A stretch of 64,000 nucleotides of DNA from Erinaceus europaeus (lineage: Eukaryota; Chordata; Mammalia; Eulipotyphla; Erinaceidae): positions 72,360,697-72,424,696 of the forward strand of contig NC_080162.1 in assembly GCF_950295315.1 (NCBI RefSeq), given 5' to 3'. The notes under the pieces are model-generated. The model worked only from the letters and a program-made list of their open reading frames with translations. It was not told the DNA's origin and did not search any database. Below, piece by piece: positions 55,255-64,000 of this stretch (its first letter is position 1; every line of letters starts with the position of its first letter). The translations under genes and the position numbers were made by a program.

Positions 55255-55560
55255 TTAGACTGCAGAGCGGCCGATGCAGAGATAATAGAGGCCGATGACC
55301 TGTAGTCCTAGCTGAATTCTTAGCTACCCACTAGCACCAACTTGTTCCCCACAGTAGTGAGCCATCTCAGGAGTGAATCCTTCAGCTTTCCCAAACCTTC
55401 CTAGCTGATGCTGCACAGAGTAGAGGTGAGCCAACCATGCTAAGCCCTGTCCAAATCACAGATTTTTGAGCAAAGTCATGCTTTGTTATTTCAAGTCACT
55501 TCACTTTGGAAAAGTCCATGATGTAGTAGTAGACAACCAGAATACCACTGAGTGACTTCT
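55255..55560 (+). mobile_element. MLT1-type MaLR LTR
   Basis: 'tagctgatgctgcacagagt', 'ccctgtccaaatcacagatt' and 'ttatttcaagtcacttcact' match the same LTR region as 50460-50590. Confidence 0.7.
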
Positions 55561-55624
55561 GTAAGGCCAACTATGTGTGAAACCTTTCACACATACTACT
55601 TTCATTAATCCCCATGCTTCCTTC

Positions 55625-56100
55625 CACAGTAATGAAAGCTATAGCTAGGGGGCCAGGCAATGGGTGGCGCACTTGGTTAAGCTGTCACATTACAGAGCTC
55701 AAGGACCAGGTTCAAGCTCCTTGTCTCCACTTGCAGGAGGAAAGCTTCGTGAGTACTGAAGCAGTGCTGCAGGTGTCTCTGTCTCTTTCCCTCTCTACCT
55801 CCCCTCCCCCTTCATTTCTCTTTGTCTGTGTCCAGTAATAACTAAATAAAATATATATTTTAAAAAAGCAATAGCTGACATTTACTGAGTGCTTGCTATA
55901 TGCCTAGGGTAGTTCAAGTATCCTTTTCCTTTGCCTCTTTATTTACCTGTCTCCCAAGCCCTGTTTCACAGGCACTTGCACCCTCATTCCACAGATGTGG
56001 AAGTGGGCACAGAGAAATTGGCAAACTTGCCCCAAGCTGCACAGGAAGTGGAAGATCCCAGGACTCAGTTGTCTAATCTGAAAACCAGCAATCAGGATCA
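55625..56100 (+). mobile_element. MIR split by SINE-B
   Basis: MIR start 'taatgaaagctatagct' before the SINE, then 'gacatttactgagtgcttgc' and 'ttggcaaacttgccccaagc' after it. Confidence 0.75.
55648..55862 (+). mobile_element. SINE-B in MIR
   Basis: 'ggcaatgggtggcgcacttg' to 'gtccagtaataactaaataa'. Flanks 'aagctatagct' / 'aagcaatagct'. Confidence 0.85.
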
Positions 56101-56119
56101 CTGAAGTTTTCTGCCTCTT

Positions 56120-56225
56120 GGGCTGAGGGTTGATAAGAAGACAGAGTCTCAGAGAGAGGAAGTGACTTCCCCAGGGCTGCCCAGCTAATGAGTGACTTTA
56201 AATCACTGGTCCTCGGGGCTGCTTA
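56120..56225 (+). mobile_element. Second MIR-like fragment
   Basis: 'gacagagtctcagagagagg' and 'cttccccagggctgcccagc'. Confidence 0.5.
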
Positions 56226-56424
56226 AGACTTTTTCCACCGAAGCTGTCATAGTCCTGACAGTACTAGTGGCTATTTGGAGGCCTGTCTCTGTGCATCCTC
56301 TAGCTTCTTTTGCTTCCCTACTTAGAAACAGTAGTAGCCTATGACCTTTGGCTCTCCCCCCATAGAGAGTTTCATCCTAGAAACATAGTGTTGTTTCTAG
56401 TCAAGAAAACTTTTTATAAGAATT

Positions 56425-56850
56425 TTCTGGTACCTTGCCTTCAATGTGGAACAACAGTGATATGGACTGCCCAACTCTCCGAAGGGAGGTTGGGTCAACA
56501 TACTCTGCCACTTGAGGAAGCCTGGTCCTGAAATGAGTGCAGACTAGAATGCTCCTAGAAATGACCACAGAATGCAAACTCAAGTCTACAGGGATGCAGA
56601 AGTTACACAGACTCATATGCTGAATATGGACCCCATATCAACTTGATGGGGTATACAGTTCAGAGTATTTATATACTTTTCCTATATTTGGGAGCTACTC
56701 TCTATTCTGATTGAGCTTTCTAGTTCTATTTCCAACTCTGACACCATATCCCCGGACAGTACCTTTAGCCTACATGTATGTTGGCTGTTGGGCTCAGACA
56801 AAAATTATTAAAGTCAAGGACCCTTCTTACTACCATGCAACCTAAACTCT
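56425..56850 (+). mobile_element. Family F internal segment
   Basis: 'taccttgccttcaatgtgga' to 'aaaaattattaaagtcaagg', matching 63790-64000 and, reversed, 15200-15740. Lacks the F 3' end. Confidence 0.65.
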
Positions 56851-56942
56851 GTCTCCCCTAGCGGTTTGTAAAGCATACAACTCAGTGTCTGTCATTTAGT
56901 AATCATGCTGAGAATACTCTTTACCTTGTTCATGCCCCGTAA

Positions 56943-56946
<4 letters not shown>

Positions 56947-56971
<25 letters not shown>
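56947..56971. repeat. (GT)n microsatellite
   Basis: About 12 GT units, with further TG-rich sequence to 57000. Confidence 0.9.
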
Positions 56972-56973
<2 letters not shown>

Positions 56974-57164
56974 TTTGCATGTGTCCGTGAGTATGTGTGT
57001 TCAGGTGTGCATGGCTTTTGTTTTGGGGGTGTGTGGTGGTGAAGGATGTGGGTAGATGGCGAGGGAGCTCACCTTTTCTCACCTATGAATTAAGAGTCTT
57101 TTCTTTCAATTTATCTGGATGGCCCAAACCATCAGCTCACCTCTGCTGTAAGTGTCACCAAGGA

Positions 57165-57345
57165 TGGACCCAGTAGTAGCATACCCGGTAGTCCCCACAT
57201 GCAGAAGGAAGCTTCATGAGTGGTGAAACATTGTTACAGGTATCTCTCTTTCTTTCCCCCCTCTCTACCTCCTCCTTCCCTATCAATTTCTCTCTGTCTC
57301 TATCTAAATAAATAAATAAAATATAAGATATATAAAAAAGAATCA
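57165..57345 (+). mobile_element. SINE-B, internally deleted head
   Basis: 'ggtagtccccacatgcagaa' to 'ctgtctctatctaaataaat'. Confidence 0.7.
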
Positions 57346-58154
57346 TCAAGGAAATGCCAATGGCTCTAGTCTAGGTTCTGGGTTCAACCACCACTTGGAT
57401 GGGATGCACTTATTATTTGAAGTCATCCTTTCTGTTGTAACAAAGAAAGGTTTTATAACAAGACTTTATTTTTTGTTCACATAAAGGCCAAATGGGTGTC
57501 TTTGATTAATGGTAAACTTTCTGCCAAATGGTGATTTACACTCAGACTCCTTCCATTCTGTGACTCTACACGCTTTCAAGGTCACCATGCTTATTTGCAA
57601 GAAAATGTCAGAAGAGGGATGAACATGGAAGCTTGCATGTAGGAGGAGGTTTTTATGGGCCAGCCCTGGAAGTGTTACGCTTCACTTGATGAAAACTTAG
57701 CCAGGGGTGTGCTGAGGCCAACTCCCACAACTAATGATAGCTAGTTATCATTTTTCCCTCTTTATTTCTTTTTTAATTTTGTATGGAATTAGTGTTGATC
57801 TACAGGACTGTACATTTTTTAAGAGTATAGGTTCAGGTGAGTTGGTGGCGCACCTGGCCAAGTGCACACATTCCAGTGAGAGCTAATTATTAATGTTCAG
57901 AAATGTGAGCTGCTTGCTAAATACAGACATTATAGAATTACAGCATGTAAACTTGCAATGAAACAAATATTATTTAAAACAGAGATAATAATGTTTACTC
58001 AAAACAGTTCATGTCCTATTTTTACTGCTTTTATCTAAGCTCTAGAGTTTGCTTTATCTATTGTACATGCATGGTAGCCTGGTTTATACTGGTCTGCTAC
58101 CTACATCTGTTCTCAATTCTATTTTCTTTTGTTGTTATATATATAACCACATTT
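57346..58154. other. No recognised feature except a SINE-B head scrap
   Basis: 57835-57885 ('agttggtggcgcacctggcc') is a SINE-B head. The rest is unrecognised. Confidence 0.45.
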
Positions 58155-58375
58155 TTCCACGTACAGGGGGAGTGTTAATGGTTTATAGTACAGTTATCGT
58201 CACATATGTACAACCTTGCCTCTCCCCATGATAGGAGTCTGCAAGATACTCTATTCCTCAACCTAGGTCCTCTTCGTCTTTAGGCACCAGGACCCCACCA
58301 CCGCTCCATCCCATTTCTTTCCCTCTTTCTCCAGAGTCCTTTACTCTAATGCAATATATTATCTCAGCTCTATTT
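58155..58375 (-). mobile_element. Older L1 3' UTR
   Basis: 'gtgttaatggtttatagtac', 'cctcaacctaggtcctcttc', 'agagtcctttactctaatgc'. Confidence 0.7.
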
Positions 58376-58513
58376 TCATTTAATTAATTAATTAATTACT
58401 AGATCATTGCTCAGCTCTGGTTTATGTTGGTACTGGGAACTGAACTTGGGGCCTTTGGGGCCTCAGGCATGAAAGGCTTTTTGTATACCCATTAGGGCAT
58501 GTCTTCAACCTTC
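58376..58513 (-). mobile_element. SINE-C copy, old
   Basis: 'gatcattgctcagctctggt' to 'gtatacccattagggcatgt'. Confidence 0.78.
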
Positions 58514-58540
58514 AGTTCTATTTTCAATTATGTCATACTG

Positions 58541-58870
58541 ATTTATTTATTTATTTGCCTCCAGGGTTATCACTGGGACTTGGTGCCTGCATTATGAATC
58601 CACTGTTCTTGGAGGTTAGTTTTCCCCTTTTATTGCTTGTTGCCCTCGTTGTTTATAGTTGTTGTTATTGGTGTCATTGTTGTTGGATAGGACAGTGAGA
58701 TATCAAGAGAGGAGGGGAAGACAGAGAGGTGGAGAGAAAAATAGACACCTGCAGACCTGCTTCACTGTTTATGAAGCAACTCCCCTGCAGATGGGGAGCC
58801 AGGATTCTTACACAGGTTCTTGCGCTTTGCACCATGTGCACTTAATCCACTGCACCACCACCAAGGCCCC
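58541..58870 (-). mobile_element. SINE-A' with TSD
   Basis: Antisense A' module then antisense SINE-A. 'tcatactgat' on both sides. Confidence 0.88.
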
Positions 58871-59009
58871 ATCATACTGATATCTTTAAATCAGTTGTGC
58901 TGAGACTATTTATATCACAGAAATCAACAAATGATAGAGTTAGGACCTCCACTTCACTTACTTAGGTGATCTGGTTGTCAAACCTTGCTAGTGTACCATT
59001 GACCCTATT
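58871..59009. other. No recognised feature
   Basis: Short spacer. Confidence 0.4.
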
Positions 59010-59190
59010 CTTAAAAAAAAAAAAAAAAAAGAAAAAGATTAGTTTAGTTATGAGAAAGGGAAGGGGAGTAAGTGAGTGAGTGAGCAAACTCCAGAGCATC
59101 ACTCTGACATATGTGGTGCCAGGGTTTGAACTCAAAACCTCTTACTTAAGAGTCCAGCATTTTTTATCCACTGTGCCATATTCTGGACCA
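59010..59190 (-). mobile_element. SINE-D copy, old
   Basis: (GAGT)n near the tail side, 'cactctgacatatgtggtgc' to 'tgccatattctggacc'. Confidence 0.78.
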
Positions 59191-59364
59191 CTGGAACTTT
59201 GTCTTATGGTCACACTTGACTACAAGGAGGGCTGGGAGATGTTGCCTACTTGCATATCTAGAAAAAAGGGAAGTGAATCTGGTGAACTGTTTACAAATAT
59301 TGCGTAAATTTTGATTAATTGAGTGCCTTTCTCGAATGAATCTAGAATAATTCCTTTTTGCCTT

Positions 59365-59515
59365 TCTTTCTTTTTTTTTTTAAAGATTAAGTCAGAGGCA
59401 GGAAGTGAGAGAAACAAGAGCACTGAAGCTTCCTTCAATGCCATAGGGGCCCAGGCTCAAACCTGGGTTACATACATGGCAAAGCAACACACAAGTGAGC
59501 TATTTTGCCAGCCCT
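59365..59515 (-). mobile_element. SINE-E unit
   Basis: 'cactgaagcttccttcaatg' and 'gctattttgccagcccta'. Sister of 12806-12912. Confidence 0.5.
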
Positions 59516-60145
59516 AAGATAATTCTTAAAGCTATCTTCTTGCTGCATGTGGAATCTAGTGGAAGAAAACTGGGGAGCAACCTCAATGTCCATCATACTC
59601 TTTGCACTTCATGGAGACTGAATATCTTTCATACAGATATCCAGAAGTTTGGGAAGCCTAGCATCCCTGGGCCTGTCAAGGCAGATAAAGCCACAGACAG
59701 GAAGTGGGCAGAATGTCCATTTCTCCTGTGCTCAGATGAACTAGTTTGACAGAAGTAAGAACCTTGCCATGCCACTTGTCTCCACAAGCCTAGAGGCCTA
59801 ACTCAAAATAGCACCTCCCACTCCCAAGGAGACCCTCAAAAGGTGATGGTGAAGGTGCTGTTGTGCATGACTCTGGCGTATGTGTGGGCAGATGAGGCCA
59901 GTGCTGCAGGCAGACAGAAAGAAGACTTTCTCCCACCCACCTGGGCTGTCTTGATGGCATACCAATTAGGAAGCAAGAGGCAGTAGAGGATGTTCCAGTT
60001 CCTGGCTGCAGCTTCACCCAGAGATCATCTGAGTCATGTCTGACAAGGGGAGATGCTGATGGAGGCATCTGGCATCCGGGCTCTGAAATAAGCACAGCTA
60101 TGCTGTATATCAGTACCCATTTCCCGGCAGCTGGGTGCAAGCCAG
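59516..60145. other. No recognised feature
   Basis: Relatively GC-richer and single-copy-looking. A 122-codon minus-strand frame (59790-60158) has no recognisable domain. Confidence 0.45.
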
Positions 60146-60149
60146 AGGT

Positions 60150-60345
60150 TAAGTGCAAAGGCTCTGGAGTCAGACAGACATAATATTTGTGTGTGCATGG
60201 CCTGGAGAAAGCTGCCTAAACCTTCTAAACTTCTGTCTCCTTGTCTGTGAAAGATGGTCAGTACCTGTCACTCAGATGTGGGTGGTAACACCAAGCAAAG
60301 TGCTTGGCACAGAGCTAGACCTCAGTATGGTGAGACAATGAAGTG
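60150..60345 (-). mobile_element. MIR
   Basis: 'gctctggagtcagacagaca', 'tccttgtctgtgaaagatgg' and 'gtgcttggcacagagctaga' follow the antisense MIR in order. A decayed SINE-E may follow to 60440. Confidence 0.75.
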
Positions 60346-60534
60346 GGTGGGAGAGGAAGATAGCTCAACAGGTATAGTTTGTATTTCACCATGCTTAAGT
60401 TCCTGCATTCAAACCTCGATACCACATAGAAGCTTCAGGAGAGCTCTATGATGTTGGAGTGGTGTTACAGTGTCACAGATGACAGTAATGTGGCATCTAT
60501 TTTTAAAAATTAAATTAAATATAATTATAATTTC

Positions 60535-60705
60535 TTTTTTTAATATATGGAGACAAACTGAGGGAGGTGGGGTAGTGAGGGAGAGAGAGACGTACCTGCA
60601 GCATTGCTTCACTGCTTATGAAACTTCCTCCTTGCAGGTAGGGGGTGGCGATTTGAACCCAGGCTCTTGTACAGGATATCATGTGTTCTCTACTGAGTGC
60701 AAAGT
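60535..60705 (-). mobile_element. SINE-B copy
   Basis: 'gagacaaactgagggaggtg' to 'tgtgttctctactgagtgca'. Confidence 0.75.
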
Positions 60706-60977
60706 GTCTCTCTTTCTCAAATGAACAAAAAATTAGCACAGAGATGTGTTTCAGAAGTGACATTGAGCACAAGCAAGGTCCTGGTGTCACATGAACAAGA
60801 AAAGGAAGAAAAGGAAAGAGGATGGACTCATACTGAAGATTTATTATATGACAGACACACTTTTGATATGATCTTCAGCTTTTGTAGAAACTCAGGACCT
60901 GGAATTATGAATAATAACCTCAGAGATGAATGCCTGTTGTGTTACTGCTATACTATCTTTCTGGCCCTTCTCCTTTC
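60706..60977. other. No recognised feature
   Basis: Short unrecognised stretch. Confidence 0.4.
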
Positions 60978-61203
60978 CATTTTTAAAAAATATTTTATTT
61001 ATTTATTTATTTATTTATTGTAATTTGTTTGATAGGGCAGAGGTAAACTGAGGAAGGGGGGTAGGGAGGGAGATAGAGAGACACCTGCAGTGCTACTTTG
61101 CTGTTCATGAAGCTCCCCCCTGTAGGTGAGGGCTGGGTGCTTGAACCCAGGCCCTTATGCATGGTAACATGTGCATTTAACCAGGTACACCACCATTCAA
61201 TCA
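60978..61203 (-). mobile_element. SINE-B copy
   Basis: (TTTA)n, 'gataggg cagaggtaaac'-like body, to 'aaccaggtacaccaccattc'. Confidence 0.82.
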
Positions 61204-61564
61204 CCTTCTTTTCATTTTATAGAGAAGGAAACAGACAATTTCAAGTGCTTACTCTGGTCTTCTTGCCTTTATCAACAGCTGGTGCTAGCCCCTCTGTGGT
61301 GGGGTCCACCTTATTGGGAGGGGCTAATATTTTATAGTACAGTAGTTGACACATAAGTACAACCTCTTATCTCCCCATGATTGGTGTCTGCATGACACTC
61401 TCTTCTCCAAGCTAGACCCTTTCCCATCTTCATGCTCCAGAACTCCAGCACCCCTCTATACCACCCTTTTCCTCCTTCCCCAGAGTCCTTTGCTTTGGTG
61501 CAATACAATATACCCAGTCTAAGTGTTTGTTTGTTATGCTCTCCCTTGATGTCCTTGGCTTGCT

Positions 61565-61712
61565 TTATTATTTATTTATTTATTTATTTATTACCAGTGC
61601 ACTACTCAGCTCTGACCTACGGTGGTGGTTGAGACTGAATTTGGGACCTATAATGCTTCCAGCATGAAAGTTTTGTTTTGTTTTTTTGTTGCATAAACAG
61701 GCTATATCTCCT
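61565..61712 (-). mobile_element. SINE-C, half of an inverted pair
   Basis: 'cagtgcactactcagctctg' to 'aaacaggctatatctcctgg'. Confidence 0.78.
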
Positions 61713-61848
61713 GGGTGGAGGGTAAATAGTACAGTGGTTATGCAAAGAGACTGTCATGTCTGAGATTCCAAAGTCCCAGGTTCAATTCCCTGCACCACCA
61801 TAAGTCAAAGCTGAGCAGTGCTCTGGTAAAAAAAAAAAAAAAATCTCC
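61713..61848 (+). mobile_element. SINE-C, other half of the inverted pair
   Basis: 'gtaaatagtacagtggttat' to 'gagcagtgctctggt' plus A15, head-to-head with the preceding copy. Confidence 0.85.
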
Positions 61849-61964
61849 CCAGACCTTTCCTTACCTCTAATTTCCACCTATGAGTGAGATTGTTCAGCAG
61901 TTATCCTTCTCTTTCTGGATTATCTCACTCAACATAAAACTTTTTTTAAAAAAAATTTATTTAT

Positions 61965-62055
61965 TTATTTATTTAAATTTATTTCTTTATTGGGGAATTA
62001 ATGTTTTACATTCAACAGTAAATACAATAGTTTGTACATGCGTAACATTCCCTAG
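61965..62055 (-). mobile_element. Young L1 3' tip
   Basis: 'tttctttattggggaattaa' to 'catgcgtaacattccctagg', about 85 bp. Confidence 0.82.
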
Positions 62056-62318
62056 GTTTATTTATTTATTTATTTATTCCCTTTTGTTGCCCTAGTTGTT
62101 TTATTGTTGTAGGTATTATTGTTGTCATTGTTGGATAGGACAGAGAAAAATGGAGAGAGGAGGGGAAGACAGAGAGGGGAAGAGAAAGACAGACACCTGC
62201 AGACCTACTTCACTGCCTGTGAAGCGACTCCCCTGCAGGTGGGGAGCCAGGGGCTCAAACTGGGATCCTACACCATTCCTTGCACTTTGCGCCACGCCTG
62301 CTTAAGCTGCTGTGCTAA
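62056..62318 (-). mobile_element. SINE-A copy
   Basis: (TTTA)n, full antisense body, ending 'cttaagctgctgtgcta'. Confidence 0.88.
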
Positions 62319-62640
62319 ACATAATACTTTTGAGGTGTATCCAACATATGTCAAAGTTGATGGCTCACCAATTTAATGGCTACATAGTATTATATATTAT
62401 ATAGGTGCCACTTTCCTTAGTCATTTATCTGTTGTTGGGCATCTGGGTTGCTTCCAGGTTTGGGCTATAACAAACTGTACTGCTATGAACATAGGTGTGC
62501 ATAGATCTCTTCAGATAGATGTCATTGTATCCCTTGGGTATATTACAGAAATTCTAGGAAGGAAATTCCAGGGTTATAGGATAGGTCCATTTCTAGTGTT
62601 CTTACAAATCTCCAGACTGTTTTCCACTGGTGTTGATCAA

Positions 62641-62944
62641 GAAAGTAGCTTTCCTCTTGCTGTGGGCCATGTAGCCTGGAAGTACTGGAGTTTTAACAAC
62701 TACCTTTAGTAACTTTCAGCCACAAGTTGACTAGAGATGCATATAAACAACTAAGCCCCCTGCATCCTCAGGGGGAATAACTCAGGTCTGTGGGTTCTAC
62801 TGTGTCTTCCAGAAATTCTCAGTGGGGTTGAGCCTTAGCCACACACACTCTACTAATGCCTTTTCTCCCAGAAGTTTCCCTTCACTTTCCAACTAAACTA
62901 TTTACATTCACACTTTTATTTATTCATTTATCTCTTTATTTACT
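62641..62944. other. No recognised feature
   Basis: Unrecognised. Confidence 0.4.
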
Positions 62945-63213
62945 TAAATTAAAAAAATGTATTTATTTATTTATTCCCTTTTGTTGCCCTTGTTGTTTAA
63001 TTGTTGTAATTATTATTGTCATCATTGTTGGATAGGACAGAAAGAAATGGAGAGAGGAGGAGAGAAGGATAAACACCTGCAGACCTGCTTCACCACTTGT
63101 GAAGTCACTCCCCTGAAGGTGGGGAGCTGGGGGGCTTGAACCAGGATTCTTACACCAATCCTTGTGCTTTGCACCACATGTGCTTAACCCACCGCACTAT
63201 CACCCAACTCCCT
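62945..63213 (-). mobile_element. SINE-A copy
   Basis: Antisense SINE-A from AT-rich tail to 'cgcactatcacccaactccc'. Lacks about 20 bp of the purine-rich middle. Confidence 0.87.
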
Positions 63214-63320
63214 TTATTTACTTTTTATGAGAAAGAGAACCAAACCATCACTCTGGCACATACGATGCTTGGGATCAAACTGAGAGTTCAACACCTAAAT
63301 ACTGTATCACCTCCTAATCA
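63214..63320 (-). mobile_element. SINE-D copy, old
   Basis: 'tttatgagaaagagaaccaa' to 'gtatcacctcctaatca'. Confidence 0.65.
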
Positions 63321-63344
63321 TTGCAGTTGATTTTTTTTTCACAT

Positions 63345-63545
63345 TAGTCAATATGATTTTTCCTTTATTGGGGGGTTTAATGGTTTACTATTGACAGTTT
63401 GTACATGTGTAACATTTCTCTGTTTTCCACAATTTAACCCCCCCCCCCAGGTCTTCCTCTGCCATCATTTTCCAGGACCTGAACATCCCCCCCCCCCCAT
63501 ACACACCATAGTTTTTTACTTTGGTGAAGTACACCATGCACTCAA
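63345..63545 (-). mobile_element. Older L1 3' UTR
   Basis: 'tttattggggggtttaatgg' with two C-runs (63437 and 63487). Confidence 0.72.
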
Positions 63546-64000
63546 ATTTTTATCTTAGAGATAAAGGAAGAACTACAAAAGCTGGATAAGGGCAAGAGAC
63601 CAGCATACCTTAATGATGGCTCTTTTGATCACTACCAGGCTACCCCATTATCCATGGCCCTAGTCAGGGAATCCTGGGATTCCCACATAGATATAATGGT
63701 CCTAGACCTCTAATAGATCCCTCTCTCTACCATCAATGATCATCTCCATCAAGAATAACATCGTGGACCCTCTTGTGGGCCTCTACAGGACCTTGCCCTC
63801 AATGTAGAACAATAAGGGTAGAAACTTCCGCACTCTCTGAAGGGAGGCTGGGTCAACATAGTCTGCCATTCAAGGAAGACTTGTCCTGAAATGAGTGCAG
63901 CCTAGAATGTTCCTAGCTATGACTATGGAATGTGAGCTCAGACCAACAGGGATGCAGAGGTTACATAGGCTCCTGTGCTGAATATGAATAGACATAAGCC
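63546..64000 (+). mobile_element. Family F, second internal type, runs off right edge
   Basis: 'gctggataagggcaagagac' to the window end. The part from 63640 matches, reversed, 15400-15885. Confidence 0.62.

Larger units (their letters stand above)
61320..62640 (-). mobile_element. Older L1 3' UTR and ORF2 end, much interrupted
   Basis: 3' UTR at 61320-61530 and 61849-61950 ('ctatgagtgagattgttcag'), ORF2 end at 62320-62640 ('tcatttatctgttgttgggc', 'ggtccatttctagtgttctt'). The rest is inserted SINEs and a young L1 tail. Confidence 0.75.

Noticed and set aside
11675..62376. A family of short frames containing LDRTERNGERRGRQR, at many places on both strands
   Set aside because: This is the antisense translation of SINE-A, repeated wherever the SINE occurs; not a protein family.
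1..64000. Other repeats sharing the Vingi 3' end (non-autonomous Vingi derivatives)
   Set aside because: I looked for the 'ggctacggaagaagg...cgctaaaag' terminus and found it only at copy 2; copy 1 leaves the window before it. None of the SINE, F or L1 tails match.

Overview
This window is mammalian, gene-poor, repeat-saturated nuclear DNA, most likely from a hedgehog (Erinaceus or a close relative). The evidence is three classes of repeat found together. (i) There are dozens of tRNA-headed SINEs of the ERI type described from hedgehogs. They have an A box, a B box like GGTTCGAGCCC, and A-rich or AATAAA-like tails. (ii) There are several generations of LINE-1. (iii) There are two young copies of a non-L1 LINE whose reverse transcriptase and C-terminal zinc finger fit Vingi, a clade reported, as I recall, only from hedgehogs among mammals. 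I see no convincing host exon, CpG island or intact host gene. Almost every long open frame is L1, Vingi, or an antisense reading of a SINE.

Layout. 1-1.5 kb: Vingi copy 1 on the minus strand, an almost uninterrupted reverse-transcriptase frame running off the left edge. 1.5-12.9 kb: SINEs, ancient MIR and L1 pieces, and an unclassified long retroposon that I call family F. 12.97-13.6 kb: Vingi copy 2 on the plus strand, 5'-truncated, flanked by a 7-bp target-site duplication (TSD) inside an older SINE. 13.7-22.7 kb: SINEs, F, L2/MIR and L1 tails. 22.7-31.4 kb: a nest of at least four L1 insertions. 33.9-35.7 kb: a tailless 7SK RNA retropseudogene, an L1 with two tandem 3' ends inside one TSD, and a hAT DNA transposon with an 8-bp TSD. 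36.7-38.3 kb: a long F copy and an LTR-like element. 39.0-46.3 kb: the most complete L1 here, with ORF2 (endonuclease and reverse transcriptase) and most of ORF1, split by five or more later insertions. 46.3-64 kb: another L1, many SINEs, F copies, two MaLR (MLT1-type) LTRs and several MIRs.

How the parts work together. L1 supplies the machinery (ORF2 endonuclease and reverse transcriptase) that plausibly moved the A-tailed SINEs, the F elements, the 7SK copy and the polyadenylated LTR transcript. Their TSDs are 10-19 bp and mostly A/T-rich. Vingi is a separate system with a different 3' tail (AAG-rich, directly after the stop codon) and a short G-rich TSD. Nothing here looks like a new system. 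The Vingi copies are the most notable content.

SINE names used below are local. SINE-A: long ERI type whose body ends in 'caagggcaacaaaaggg'. SINE-A': the same plus a 'cctccaggagcagtggatt' module. SINE-B: shorter body ending 'ccaataaataaa'. SINE-C: head 'gcataatggttatgcaaa' and body ending 'agcagtgctctggt'. SINE-D: head 'ggaggtggcgcagtgg' and 'catgtaccagagtgatg'. SINE-E: older, less uniform tRNA-like units. Repeat boundaries were read by eye and are good to about 10-20 bp unless a TSD is given.
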